Both the position numbers and the translations under genes were made by a program. 64,000 nt of DNA from Larix kaempferi (lineage: Eukaryota > Streptophyta > Pinopsida > Pinales > Pinaceae): positions 9,720,001 to 9,784,000 of the forward strand of contig BSBM01001138.1 of the NCBI GenBank assembly GCA_027924585.1. The letters are read 5' to 3'. Shown piece by piece: positions 48,994 through 58,298 of the stretch (positions are counted from its first letter, which is position 1; every line of letters starts with the position of its first letter). The notes under the pieces were generated by a model. The model had not been told where the DNA came from, ran no database searches, and was given only the letters and a program-made list of their open reading frames with translations.

Positions 48994-49175
48994 TGACGTC
49001 ACCCCTCATTGTACCCTTTTAGTGGGGGCGCTATCATTATGTGGGTGATCCATGTGATATATGGTTATGATTTATTATTAGCCATTGATTATGTTGTGAG
49101 ATCTTTTAATCTCAACCACTCATTTCAAAAAGTGGTTTTGAGATCTAGGGTTTTGGTCTTTATTATCCTATATAA
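48994..49175 (+). promoter_or_regulatory. Gypsy LTR A2 promoter: TGACGTCA palindrome and TATA box
   Basis: TGACGTCA (48994-49001) precedes TATATAA (49169-49175) by ~170 bp, the same spacing as in A1. GGAGGAGACCCCCTCATTG follows and probably holds the transcription start. Confidence 0.65.
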
Positions 49176-49558
49176 GGAGGAGACCCCCTCATTGTAAAAT
49201 TCATCTAGAGATTTTTGGCTCTTGGCTCTTGGAATAAAATTTCTATCTTTTGGAGTACATGCTTGGATTGGAGTGGATGTTGGTTGTTTCGATTGTAAAT
49301 GCTATTGTCCATTGCACTGGAAGATCTATTGTAGCTGTCTTGCATATTTGCCATATTTTATTTGCAGGTTAAGAGGGCGATTTTGGACAAGGGCGAATTG
49401 GTGGGGAGGCTTGCCCTTCAATCTTGGAAGAAGTCGTTTTGGTTTGACAGGGAGTAGTTTTGCCTTTGTGTCAACTATTCTATGTTTCTCTCTCTCTCTT
49501 GCTTGCATCTACCTTCAATTTGTTAAACTAATTGATGCTTTGCTCCTTGGCTTGACAG

Positions 49559-49691
49559 GTTAGAAGGAATCACATGTGGCTTGGAAAAATCGATTTGGCA
49601 AGAGGGCTTCAACAATTTTCCATTTGATCTTTGGCAAAGTAATCCTCGTCTCAACTAGCATTCATCTCTTCATCCAGGTATGTTCCAAGAG
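49559..49691 (+). other. Exon-like module in U5 of LTR A2
   Basis: Acceptor-like TTGACAG precedes 49559. Donor-like CAG|GTATGT (GT at 49678) and GAG|GTATGA (GT at 49692) are 14 nt apart. A further acceptor-like TTTGCAG|G ends at 49367. Confidence 0.45.
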
Positions 49692-51012
49692 GTATGATCT
49701 TCTCTTCCTTGAATCTTCCATAATTTCTAGATCACAAAAAACCTAATCAAATTAAAACCCTTGTTTTTGGTATTTCTTAGATCTACTTAGATCTAGCCCT
49801 CCTTTTGAAAAGATATTGAAAACCCACCTCTATAGCATCCACCCCTAGTTGGATCTATAGTTTGGTGGTGATTGGCTAAAAATTGACACACTTTTCAATG
49901 TAAAAAGCCTTCTTGAACCTAAATCGATTTTCCTAAGAGAAGCTTGTTGGGCATGATCTAGCACATGGGTATATGAGATCCCACTTGATTTGACATCTAG
50001 ACATTTGATAACATATACCCATATCCTTACTTTGGTGAAAACTACCTTGTGGACATCTCTCCATGTTTTAAGGGGTTGAAACCCCCTTTTTATCCTCTTG
50101 GTATCTTAAAACTTAGATCTACTAAGATCTAGCCACTTGATTCACTTGAAACTTTGAAGGAACATAGATCGGGGTACTAACATCCCGGATCTACATTTTG
50201 GTGGCCATTGGACTTGATTAGGTCCACCAAAACCTAATTTTTGACCCTCCTTGAGCAAGTCGCACCCCCTTGATTTTTTGAGTTGGTCCACTTCTAGGAA
50301 GTGGGTGTTGGAAATTTTTGTGGATTTGGAATGCCCATGCCTTGAAACCTAGGTCTACACTGTCCGTTTGTCAAGATCCGCCTTGGGGATTGCATTCCTT
50401 GTTTTAAGGGATTGTGGTCCACTTTTGGTCATCTTTTAAAAAACCTAGATCTAGTAAGATCCAACCATTAGATCTCTTTCAACCCACTTGCCTTGGCTTC
50501 TAGGTGTCCCGATCTACACTTTGACATCCTTTTTGACTCCATTAGCCCATCCAACAAGGCACTAGTCCTTCTCCAAGCAAGGCGCACTCCTTGGGATTAG
50601 TGTCAAACCATAGATCTAGTACATGGGTAATCCTAGAACCAACTCCAACTTATAGATCTAGCCTAGATCTAACCTATAGTACCATCCTCACACCTAACTT
50701 CACCTTGTGGGTCCACCTAGAACCATTTCACACTTCCCAAGACAACAAGACCCACTTGTGCAAACACATGGTACTATACCTAGTAATCATACCCCAACAT
50801 GTGGCCTAAACCATACATAGGTTGAAACACTAACTATCCATTATACCACCTTCAACCATACCTTAAACATTAGGTCCACTTAGCCTTGCATTGGTTTCCG
50901 CAACTCATCCTTTACCTATCCTTAGAAACCTTTGTTTGGATCCAATCAACTGTGATTGGGGTATAGGGTCTCCCCCTTGGTCTAGTTACACCTTGACCTA
51001 AAGCGAAGAGTG

Positions 51013-51123
51013 CATCGGTTGACGTGACTCCCAACTGCATTGGGAACCGTGGCATCTCTTAGGTCACCTCTTTAGTTGCCTAACTCCTCTACCGTCCCGG
51101 ATGGGATACCTCTAGGGGCAACT
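51013..51123 (+). promoter_or_regulatory. U5 hairpins of LTR A2
   Basis: ATCGGTT (ending 51020) faces AACCGTGG (51045-51052), and AGTTGCC (51074-51080) pairs with GGCAACT (51117-51123). The same two helices, with compensating changes, occur in LTRs C, A1 and B. Confidence 0.6.
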
Positions 51124-51145
51124 ACAAGTTGTGTGATAACATTTT

Positions 51146-51163
51146 TGGCGCCGTTGCCGGGGA
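51146..51163 (+). promoter_or_regulatory. tRNA-Asp primer binding site of the A2 unit
   Basis: TGGCGCCGTTGCCGGGGA is complementary to the 3' end of plant tRNA-Asp(GUC), the usual Athila/Tat-type primer. It lies four T's after the LTR end. Confidence 0.93.
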
Positions 51164-51307
51164 GGTAGGGGCCTACCTTGGTTCAACACACCTTTGTGTC
51201 TCACTATCTCTCTGCACTACAAACGACATATCTCTTGGTAGTAGAGCTTAAAAATCTACCTGGCGACTCCTAACCGTGACTCCGCTGAGAAGAGAACCCA
51301 CAAAGAG
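51164..51307 (+). promoter_or_regulatory. A2 leader: primer-site hairpin, GGTAG/CTACC hairpin and conserved block
   Basis: GGTAGGGGCCTACC (51164-51177) is a 14 nt self-complementary hairpin right after the primer site. GGTAG (51237-51241) and CTACC (51256-51260) form a second stem. CTGGCGACTCC and CGTGACTCCGCTGAG follow, conserved in C and B. This is a candidate packaging or dimerisation signal, by analogy with other LTR elements. Confidence 0.55.
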
Positions 51308-54300
51308 ATGTCTACTCAAAGTAACATCTCTCCCGAAATGACCATGGAATTTATGACAAACATGTGTGAAATGGTCACCAACACTGCTACATATCTTAAG
51401 AATCAAGATGAGGATTTCAAAAGACGTGATCAACAAACCAAAGAAATGTTAAAATCCATTTGTAGCAATTCAATCTCTCCAAAGGCTAGTCCTCCCAAGA
51501 CTCGGCAACTTAAAACGACTGACCCACAGCCTAGCAAGGCAGTGCATCAATCTGTTCGAAGAATCTTGCCAAAAGCTCCAAAGCCTTCTCCTGATGTCAC
51601 CTCAAAGGGTAAAGCTGTGACCAACACTAGCCAATCTCCTCCTGCAAACAAAAGGACAGATCAAACGGTAAAAATTGATCCTCCCCCTAAAACTAACGTT
51701 CCCAAAGCAACCCTTTGGAGAAAGCAACCAAAACCTCCCACAATTCTAAAACCTAATAAGGAACTCCCTAGAACGAACGTTCCAAGTAAGCTAGCCAATT
51801 CATCTGCTTCGGTTTCCCTAAAAGACCTAATCAAGATCCCGGTTGTTAAACATGACATTATGAAATTCCTAGGTTTGGGTACGAATGATAAGGATAAGGA
51901 AAACCCCCACAACCTAAACATAGATATTACAAGCTTCCTAGAAAAGATAAACATGCCTATTCCATTTTGTGAAATCTTCAAGATCCCTTCATTCCACAAA
52001 AGAGCTACTACTCATCTTGGGATTCAAACAAGGAAGCAAGCTCCTAAGAAAGCTTCTACAGAGATTAGGGATTCCCCTGTCATGATCCAAAGTGTCTCTG
52101 GTGATAACTCTGGAAAATTCCCACCCTTTTATATTGCATTGGAAGTGAATGGTTTAATATTACATAATTGCATGTTGGACTCAGGAGCTGAAGTAAGTGT
52201 CATGCCTTTAAGAGTCATGGAACAACTTGAGTTAGTACCCACAAGACCCTACAGAAATGTTTGTGGCATGGATTCCAAGACTGTGAAATCTATTGGGATA
52301 ATTGAAAACCTGCCTGTTAGGTTGGCTGCCTGCTCTGATATTGAGCTTTCGATGAATGTCTTAGTCCTAGATATCCCTGATGCTTGGGGAATGTTGCTAT
52401 CCAGGGAATGGTCGGCAAGATTGGGAGGAAGTGTCCAAATGGATTTGACATATGCCACAATCCCAACCAAAGAAGGTTCATTCATAACTCTGTTTAATGA
52501 ACCACCTATGCAAGAGCATGTTGAAACACCTGAACATTTATTCACTGAGGCAATGTATTCAAGTGATGAAATTGGAAACTTCATGATTCTAGCAAATTAC
52601 TGGGAGGAGGTTAAAAAGCAGCCTTTTTCACATGAACAAGTCTGGAAAATGCATTTTGATGGGGCCCGTTCCCGACATGGTGCAGGAGCCGGTATAGTCT
52701 TAATTTCACCGTCAGGAGAAAAGAGTTTGTTCTCTTTCCGTTTAGAGTTTGAGTGCACTAACAATGTGGCAGAGTATGAAGCATTGCTTCTAGGCTTGGA
52801 AATTGCTAGAGAAAGAAAAATCAAATCAATATCTGTCACAGGAGATTCTGACCTCATTGTTTCCCAGATAAAAAACAAGTTTGCCGCTAAAAATAATAGA
52901 CTTAGAGATTATAGAAATGCAGTTTGGGACACCATTGAATGTTTTGATGCCTTCGGGATTAAGGCTGTTCCCCGAGAACAAAATACTTTGGCTGATGAGC
53001 TATCCGTGATGGCCAGTACTCTTCAAACATCTGAGTCTCTAAAACAAGAAAACTGTAAACTTGAAGTTTTATTCAGACCCTCTGTCCCTGATAATGAAGA
53101 CCATTGGCAAGTTTTCGACAGTGATGCCCAAATCATACGATTTTTAAATGCTTCTAAAACCCCAATGGTGAATTTCGAGGATGAGATAAAAGGTGATTCA
53201 ATTGAGGGTATGGATGTCACAGAAATAGCTTTCCCCCTTGAGAGAAATTTTAACAGGCATGATGAGTACAAGGGTAGGAGATCTGAACCTGTAGATGGGG
53301 TCATCGAAATAAATGTGGGGTCTGCTTGTTCTCCAAAAATGATCAGAATTGGGATAAATGCCTCAGGAGAAGAAAGAAGAGCAATTATTGAGTTAATCAG
53401 AGAGTATAAAGATATCTTTGCATGGGTCTATGATGATTTAAAAACTTATGATCAGTCCATTATAGAACACACTATTCCTCTTAAAGAGGGAGCCAAACCA
53501 TATCGACAAAAGTTGCGAAACATGAACCCTAAGTTAGCTCCCTTAGTTAAAAAAGAATTGGAAAAGATGTTGACAGCAGGTATCATTAGACCAGTTAGGC
53601 ATACAACCTGGGTATCCAATCCTGTAATCGTAAGGAAGAAAAACGGGGAGATTAGAATTTGTATCGACTTTAGGAACCTAAATCAAGCCTCTCTAAAAGA
53701 CAACTATCCTTTGCCCAACATGGAAAATATGTTGCAAAGTGTAACAGGGGCTGGCATGTTATCCTTACTTGACGGATTTTCTGGTTACAACCAGGTCCAA
53801 ATCAAGAAGGAAGATCGTGGGAAGACAACCTTCACCACCCCGTGGGGAACCTTCGAGTATATAAGAATGCCATTTGGGCTTTTGAATGCAGGATCAACCT
53901 TTCAAAGGGCAATGGATCATGCATTTGAGGGCCTAATTGGCAAAATCATTGCAATTTATCAAGATGATCTAACTGTCTTCTCGAAAGACAGGGGAGACCA
54001 CGTAAAACATTTAAGGAAAATCTTTGAAAGATGCCGCAAATTTGGAATATCCTTGAATCCTAAAAAGTCTACCTTCGAGGTGGATGAAGGGAAGTTGTTA
54101 GGTCACATTGTGTCCAAAGAAGGCATTAGAATTGATCCGGAAAGAGTGCAAGGAATCCAAGCCATCACTCCCCCGAAGGATGTCAGCTCATTACGATCAT
54201 TTTTCGGAAAAATAAACTTCGTGAGGAGATTCATCCCTAACTTAGCTGAATTGGCCAAGCCTTTGAATAATTTGTTGAAGAAGGATGTGAAATTTATTTG

Positions 54301-56056
54301 GGATAAGAAATGTGATGCCTCATTTGAGTCTCTAAAGAAAGCCATTGCTTCTGCACCTGTCCTAGTAAGCCCAAACTACAATAAAGAGTTTTTGATTTAT
54401 TCCTATGCTTCTGAGGACACCATAGCAGGTGTGTTGTTGCAAAAGAATGAAGAAAACCACGAGCAACCGGTGGCCTTTATGAGTAAAAACCTTAGAGACG
54501 CGGAACTAAACTACACAACCACTGAAAAACAAGCCTATGCCTTGGTCAAGTCGTTAAAACACTTTAGGACATATATCGGATACTCCAAAATCATTGCCTA
54601 TGTCCCTTATCAAGCAGTGAAAGATGTATTATCTCAACCTGATGGAATAGGGGTTAGGGGAAACTGGATTTCTAGGATTCAAGAGTATGATATTGAAATC
54701 AAGCCAGTCAAGATAGTAAAAGGACAAGGGTTAGCACAGCTATTAACTGATTCCAAGCTACAGCAAAATAACATGATCCTTTACATTGACGAAGATCACG
54801 AATGGTACAAAGACATCATTTTCTACCTCAGACATATGACCTGTCCAGACCACCTTGTAGACCACCAAAGAAGAGCTTTAAGGTTAAAAGCATCCAAGTA
54901 TGTTTTGACAGAGGATGGATTGGGATGGAAGAATCCAGATGGAATCATACTCAAATGTGTAAACCATGATGACTCCCAAAGAATCATCAAAGAAATGCAT
55001 TCCGGATTATGTGGAGGACATTACGCACCAAGAACCACGGCTGCTAAGATCATGAGAGCGGGTTATTATTGGCCATCCTTGTTCAAAGATGTGCACCTTT
55101 TTGTTAGAGCCTGTCAGGAGTGTCAATTCTATTCTGGAAAACCTAGACTACCTGCCCTGCCCTTGACCCCAATCATTATAGAAGAACCTTTTCAGCAATG
55201 GGGAATGGATTTTATAGGACCTATAAACCCTAGCTCATCAAGTGGACATAAATACATATTAACTTGCACAGACTATTTCACTCGCTGGGTGGAAGCTATC
55301 CCTACTAAGAAGTGCACTGCAGAAGTTGTGGTCAAGTTCTTAGAAGAGAATATTGTTTCCAGATACGGTTGCCCCTACAAAATTACAACTGATAATGCAC
55401 CAGCTTTTAGCAAAATTGAGATGTCTACCTTTTGTACTAATCATGGGATCACCTTGTCTCACTCTTCTAACTACTACCCGCAGGGAAACGGCTTAGCAGA
55501 ATCAAGTAATAAGAATTTGATAAGGCTCTTAAAAAGGATGATTGGTGAGAACAAGAGGACTTGGGATGCAAAGTTAAAATATGCCCTATGGGCAGACAGA
55601 ACGACAGTCAAAAGAATAACTGGAAAAGCTCCTTTTGAAATAGTGTACGGGCAAAACTGTAGGCTCCCAATAAACCTTCAAATCCCTGTGTTTGAGTTGT
55701 TACAACAGTGCTCTTCTGATCAAGAAGCCTTGCAAGCAAGAATTGACAGGTTAGTAGAGTTAGATGAGACTAGGAGGGAAGCTTGGAACAAAATGGTCTT
55801 GGAGCAAGAAAGAATAAAGGGAACCTTTGACCAAAAGAGTAGAGATGTGATATTTGGAATTGGGGATATAGTTTTGTTATGGGATAAACATAAAGAGAAA
55901 CCTGGAAATCATGAAAAGTTTGAAAAGATATGGATGGGCCCTTATCGAGTAAGTAAGATGGCTGGAAAAGGAACTGTATATTTAGAGACTTTAGATGGAG
56001 ACGAGTTGGAATTACCCGTGAATGGTCTTGGTTTTGATCTCTCCTGTCGGGAGTAG
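51308..56056 (+). CDS. Intact Ty3/gypsy Pol: protease, extra RNase H, RT, decayed RNase H, integrase
   Basis: This 1,582-codon ORF opens 18-20 nt after the conserved leader block. Residues 1-260 are charged and Pro/Lys-rich, with no capsid or zinc knuckle. Protease: LDSGAEVSVMPL, Asp291. Residues ~446-575 are an RNase H-like domain with Asp451, Glu489, Asp513 and Asp563. RT (~770-955) has Asp822 in LLDGFSGYNQ and the YQDD box (Asp886, Asp887). The native RNase H (~1028-1150) has Tyr1033 where the first Asp is expected and lacks the later Asp motifs. Integrase has His1231, His1238, Cys1269 and Cys1272, then Asp1301, Asp1362 and Glu1398 (exact D,D35E) and a GPY module, with no chromodomain. The last ten codons after PVNG come from joined LTR-B sequence. 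It lies in the Tat-like branch of gypsy elements. Only the extreme C-terminus is affected, so activity is possible. Confidence 0.95.
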   Translation: MSTQSNISPEMTMEFMTNMCEMVTNTATYLKNQDEDFKRRDQQTKEMLKSICSNSISPKASPPKTRQLKTTDPQPSKAVHQSVRRILPKAPKPSPDVTSKGKAVTNTSQSPPANKRTDQTVKIDPPPKTNVPKATLWRKQPKPPTILKPNKELPRTNVPSKLANSSASVSLKDLIKIPVVKHDIMKFLGLGTNDKDKENPHNLNIDITSFLEKINMPIPFCEIFKIPSFHKRATTHLGIQTRKQAPKKASTEIRDSPVMIQSVSGDNSGKFPPFYIALEVNGLILHNCMLDSGAEVSVMPLRVMEQLELVPTRPYRNVCGMDSKTVKSIGIIENLPVRLAACSDIELSMNVLVLDIPDAWGMLLSREWSARLGGSVQMDLTYATIPTKEGSFITLFNEPPMQEHVETPEHLFTEAMYSSDEIGNFMILANYWEEVKKQPFSHEQVWKMHFDGARSRHGAGAGIVLISPSGEKSLFSFRLEFECTNNVAEYEALLLGLEIARERKIKSISVTGDSDLIVSQIKNKFAAKNNRLRDYRNAVWDTIECFDAFGIKAVPREQNTLADELSVMASTLQTSESLKQENCKLEVLFRPSVPDNEDHWQVFDSDAQIIRFLNASKTPMVNFEDEIKGDSIEGMDVTEIAFPLERNFNRHDEYKGRRSEPVDGVIEINVGSACSPKMIRIGINASGEERRAIIELIREYKDIFAWVYDDLKTYDQSIIEHTIPLKEGAKPYRQKLRNMNPKLAPLVKKELEKMLTAGIIRPVRHTTWVSNPVIVRKKNGEIRICIDFRNLNQASLKDNYPLPNMENMLQSVTGAGMLSLLDGFSGYNQVQIKKEDRGKTTFTTPWGTFEYIRMPFGLLNAGSTFQRAMDHAFEGLIGKIIAIYQDDLTVFSKDRGDHVKHLRKIFERCRKFGISLNPKKSTFEVDEGKLLGHIVSKEGIRIDPERVQGIQAITPPKDVSSLRSFFGKINFVRRFIPNLAELAKPLNNLLKKDVKFIWDKKCDASFESLKKAIASAPVLVSPNYNKEFLIYSYASEDTIAGVLLQKNEENHEQPVAFMSKNLRDAELNYTTTEKQAYALVKSLKHFRTYIGYSKIIAYVPYQAVKDVLSQPDGIGVRGNWISRIQEYDIEIKPVKIVKGQGLAQLLTDSKLQQNNMILYIDEDHEWYKDIIFYLRHMTCPDHLVDHQRRALRLKASKYVLTEDGLGWKNPDGIILKCVNHDDSQRIIKEMHSGLCGGHYAPRTTAAKIMRAGYYWPSLFKDVHLFVRACQECQFYSGKPRLPALPLTPIIIEEPFQQWGMDFIGPINPSSSSGHKYILTCTDYFTRWVEAIPTKKCTAEVVVKFLEENIVSRYGCPYKITTDNAPAFSKIEMSTFCTNHGITLSHSSNYYPQGNGLAESSNKNLIRLLKRMIGENKRTWDAKLKYALWADRTTVKRITGKAPFEIVYGQNCRLPINLQIPVFELLQQCSSDQEALQARIDRLVELDETRREAWNKMVLEQERIKGTFDQKSRDVIFGIGDIVLLWDKHKEKPGNHEKFEKIWMGPYRVSKMAGKGTVYLETLDGDELELPVNGLGFDLSCRE

Positions 56057-56239
56057 ATCGGGTCTCCCCCTTTGTTGTCTGGGCTAGATAACATAAAGCG
56101 AAGGTTGCCTCGACTGGCGTGACAACCATACATATTTGGAGGTCGAGGTGATCGTGGTTGCACCTTTTGAGTTGCCCTTTCCTATTGCCATCCATGACTG
56201 GATCCATCCATAGGGGCAACTACATCTTAGGTGATAACA
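56026..56239 (+). repeat. Tail of a B-type gypsy LTR fused to pol
   Basis: The 214 bp up to GGTGATAACA match 63050-63263 (the end of LTR B2) base for base by eye, at a constant offset of 7,024. The first 31 bp double as the end of the pol ORF and its stop. The rest of this LTR is missing, so a deletion or recombination joined pol to it. Confidence 0.9.
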
Positions 56240-56242
56240 TTT

Positions 56243-56504
56243 TGGCGCCGTTGCCGGGGAGGCAATAGCTTGCCCTAGTCCTTCCCGCATATACAAACGA
56301 CACATATCTTGGTAGAAGAGTTAAATCTACCTGGCGACTCCCAATCGTGACTCCGCTGAGGAGCGAGCTCATTTACATCCCTATAACACTAGAATTTAGA
56401 CAGATCTTATGGGGTGCATCATTTTGTTTTCAGGTTCTTGAATTTAAAAAAAATAAATATAAACAATATAAACAATATAAAATAAAAAATAAAAATTATT
56501 ATCC
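56243..56504 (+). promoter_or_regulatory. B-unit primer site, leader hairpins and acceptor-like site
   Basis: The tRNA-Asp primer site TGGCGCCGTTGCCGGGGA is at 56243-56260. GGCAATAGCTTGCC (56261-56274) is the same-length hairpin as in A2 but with different base pairs. GGTAGA (56311-56316) pairs with TCTACC (56326-56331). ATTTTGTTTTCAG|G (AG at 56432-56433) is a strong 3' splice-site match 71 bp before the gag ATG. Confidence 0.7.
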
Positions 56505-58298
56505 ATGGCTGCTTCTGAGCGACCTAGAACTTTCGGTCGTTTAAAAGTTTTTGACTTTTCAAAAATTGTTGGGTATCCTCATCATATTCCTCATCAAGCA
56601 TGTGCAAGGTTGCCTATTTTCGATGGAAGTTATGAAATCTCTGCTACAAGACACCTTGAACTTTTTAGGGAAATTATTAAAGAGTTATCCATAACCCATG
56701 AGGATGTGTGTATGAGACTATTGGCTTCATCTTTCAAAGAAAGAGCTGGTCTCTGGCTTTCGAATTTGAAACCCAATAGCATTTCTGGTTATGACATGTT
56801 CGAAAATAAATTCCTAGAAGAATGGGGAACTGAATTCGATGATATGTATCTTTCAAATCAAATCCAAGATCAAAACCTTCCCCTTTCCGATCTTATTGTG
56901 GAATCATTTAACAATCAAATATCAAGTGATTTGTCAACATCCGGAGATGACCTTTCCTGCCCAATTTCTTATGATAATAAGTCTTCTACTTTTGAGTCAA
57001 TTGAAAGTCAAATCTTTAATCATTGTACAAACCATAAATTTTCAAATCACTTTTTAGGTAGCCCTAGTCCTAATCCTGAGGGAATTTTTGAGGATAAGCT
57101 TTTAGTTAACAAGTCTACTGAAGTTCCTCCCTCAGAGAAACTCATTAGTCATTCTGTCTGTAGTGATCATTCCATTCCTTATCAATTTACTGAAGAAGAA
57201 GAAAGTGGGGACATTAACCAAGATCATTTACTAGTGCTTTCACATGATCATTGTGCAAATAATCAGGATGTTTTAAATGAGCTTGTTAATTTTATCCCTG
57301 ACAAATTGAATAAAAATGATCATTTATCCTCGTTTGAATTTAATGATGAATCAATAAGCCAATCTCAAGGTGAGGATGAATTAGTGAATCATACTAGATA
57401 TTCTAATCTTTGCTCCACTTCTTATAATGAATCTTTAAATTTTCCTTTTTTTATCCTTAGCCAAGATAGCTTAGAGTTAGATAGCTGTGGTCAATCTTGT
57501 CCTCAGATTGTAAATATTAGACTTGATTTAAAGTTTATCATTCCTAGAATAAATAATATTACCTTAAAAGGCATTTCCTTTTGTCAAATTCCAAGGCCAA
57601 ATTTTTCTATTCATATGGGACAAAATGCATCCATCCTCCTTGTCCATTCTTTTCAATGTTTTTGGGGTTGGTGGTCTAGTCAATCTTTTGCCTTGGAAAT
57701 TTTTAATAAGAAGTATAAGCATGATTACATGTTTGGAGAAAAAGCACTTCATTTCCCTTTTCAGTCACTTTGGAACCATAATGCTTGTTGTCAAGATATC
57801 AATCATTCCTGGTGGCTAGAAAAGGTGTTTAAAGATCAATTCCATCTTTTCTCCATTTTTGAGCATCAACTGGGTCTGACTTTGATTTTCCGTCTTTTAA
57901 GCTTTAATTTATCCCCACTTAAATTTTTGATCATCAATCCCAAGGAGAATCAAATTGAGTATGTGAGAGAAGTAAATGAAAAAGTTAATTTGTTTGCAAA
58001 TGAATCAAATCATATGTCTTATGTCCTTCCTCTATCCATCTCTGAATTTAACTTGCATAAATTTTATGATCCTATCAGTTCTTTGATGGAGGATGTTTGC
58101 ATCAGTCATTCTTCTCCTTGGCATAATTTCATATTGCATCATTCAAACCATTCTTCAATTTATGAACAAATCAAGAAGACTGTGCCCTTAAATTTGTTGA
58201 TCTTTAGCCCAATCTTGATTTGTTCTATTATCAAAAATCAAATAAGAATCATTAACCTATTTGATGAATGGTTGCACTGGATTTATGATTTTACCTAA
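56505..58298 (+). CDS. Gag-like ORF of the B unit: capsid N-terminal half plus an unknown C-terminal region
   Basis: A 597-codon intact ORF. Residues ~35-125 look like a retrotransposon gag capsid start (LPIFDGSYE, EIIKELSITHEDVCMRLLA, LWLSNLKPNSISGYDMF, FLEEWG). Residues ~135-370 are Ser/Asn/Asp-rich and acidic. Residues ~370-597 are rich in aromatic and hydrophobic residues (CFWGWW near 385, WLEKVFKDQF, and a possible membrane segment LNLLIFSPILICSII near 563-577), ending LFDEWLHWIYDF. There is no zinc knuckle, protease or polymerase. So long a frame in AT-rich DNA suggests selection. An Env-like role is conceivable but unsupported. A near-identical copy starts at 63529. Confidence 0.85.
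   Translation: MAASERPRTFGRLKVFDFSKIVGYPHHIPHQACARLPIFDGSYEISATRHLELFREIIKELSITHEDVCMRLLASSFKERAGLWLSNLKPNSISGYDMFENKFLEEWGTEFDDMYLSNQIQDQNLPLSDLIVESFNNQISSDLSTSGDDLSCPISYDNKSSTFESIESQIFNHCTNHKFSNHFLGSPSPNPEGIFEDKLLVNKSTEVPPSEKLISHSVCSDHSIPYQFTEEEESGDINQDHLLVLSHDHCANNQDVLNELVNFIPDKLNKNDHLSSFEFNDESISQSQGEDELVNHTRYSNLCSTSYNESLNFPFFILSQDSLELDSCGQSCPQIVNIRLDLKFIIPRINNITLKGISFCQIPRPNFSIHMGQNASILLVHSFQCFWGWWSSQSFALEIFNKKYKHDYMFGEKALHFPFQSLWNHNACCQDINHSWWLEKVFKDQFHLFSIFEHQLGLTLIFRLLSFNLSPLKFLIINPKENQIEYVREVNEKVNLFANESNHMSYVLPLSISEFNLHKFYDPISSLMEDVCISHSSPWHNFILHHSNHSSIYEQIKKTVPLNLLIFSPILICSIIKNQIRIINLFDEWLHWIYDFT

Larger units (their letters stand above)
46681..51141 (+). mobile_element. Ty3/gypsy 5' LTR, copy A2 (4461 bp)
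   Basis: It starts TGTTATCACACC and ends TGTGATAACA, followed by an intact tRNA-Asp primer site. It aligns with solo LTR A1 across its length. TATA (TATATAA) is at 49169-49175, with a TGACGTCA palindrome at 48994-49001. The U3 of about 2.5 kb and U5 of about 1.95 kb have no conserved ORF. The left flank GGACT has no second copy because the right end of this element is replaced by B-type sequence. Confidence 0.93.

Noticed and set aside
52249-53304. Minus-strand ORFs opposite the Pol gene
   Set aside because: They are shadows of the strongly coding plus-strand frame with its conserved catalytic motifs.
56505-58298. Calling the C-terminal half of the gag-like ORF an envelope protein
   Set aside because: There is a single possible membrane segment but no visible signal peptide, cleavage site or recognisable Env motif. 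Left as unknown.
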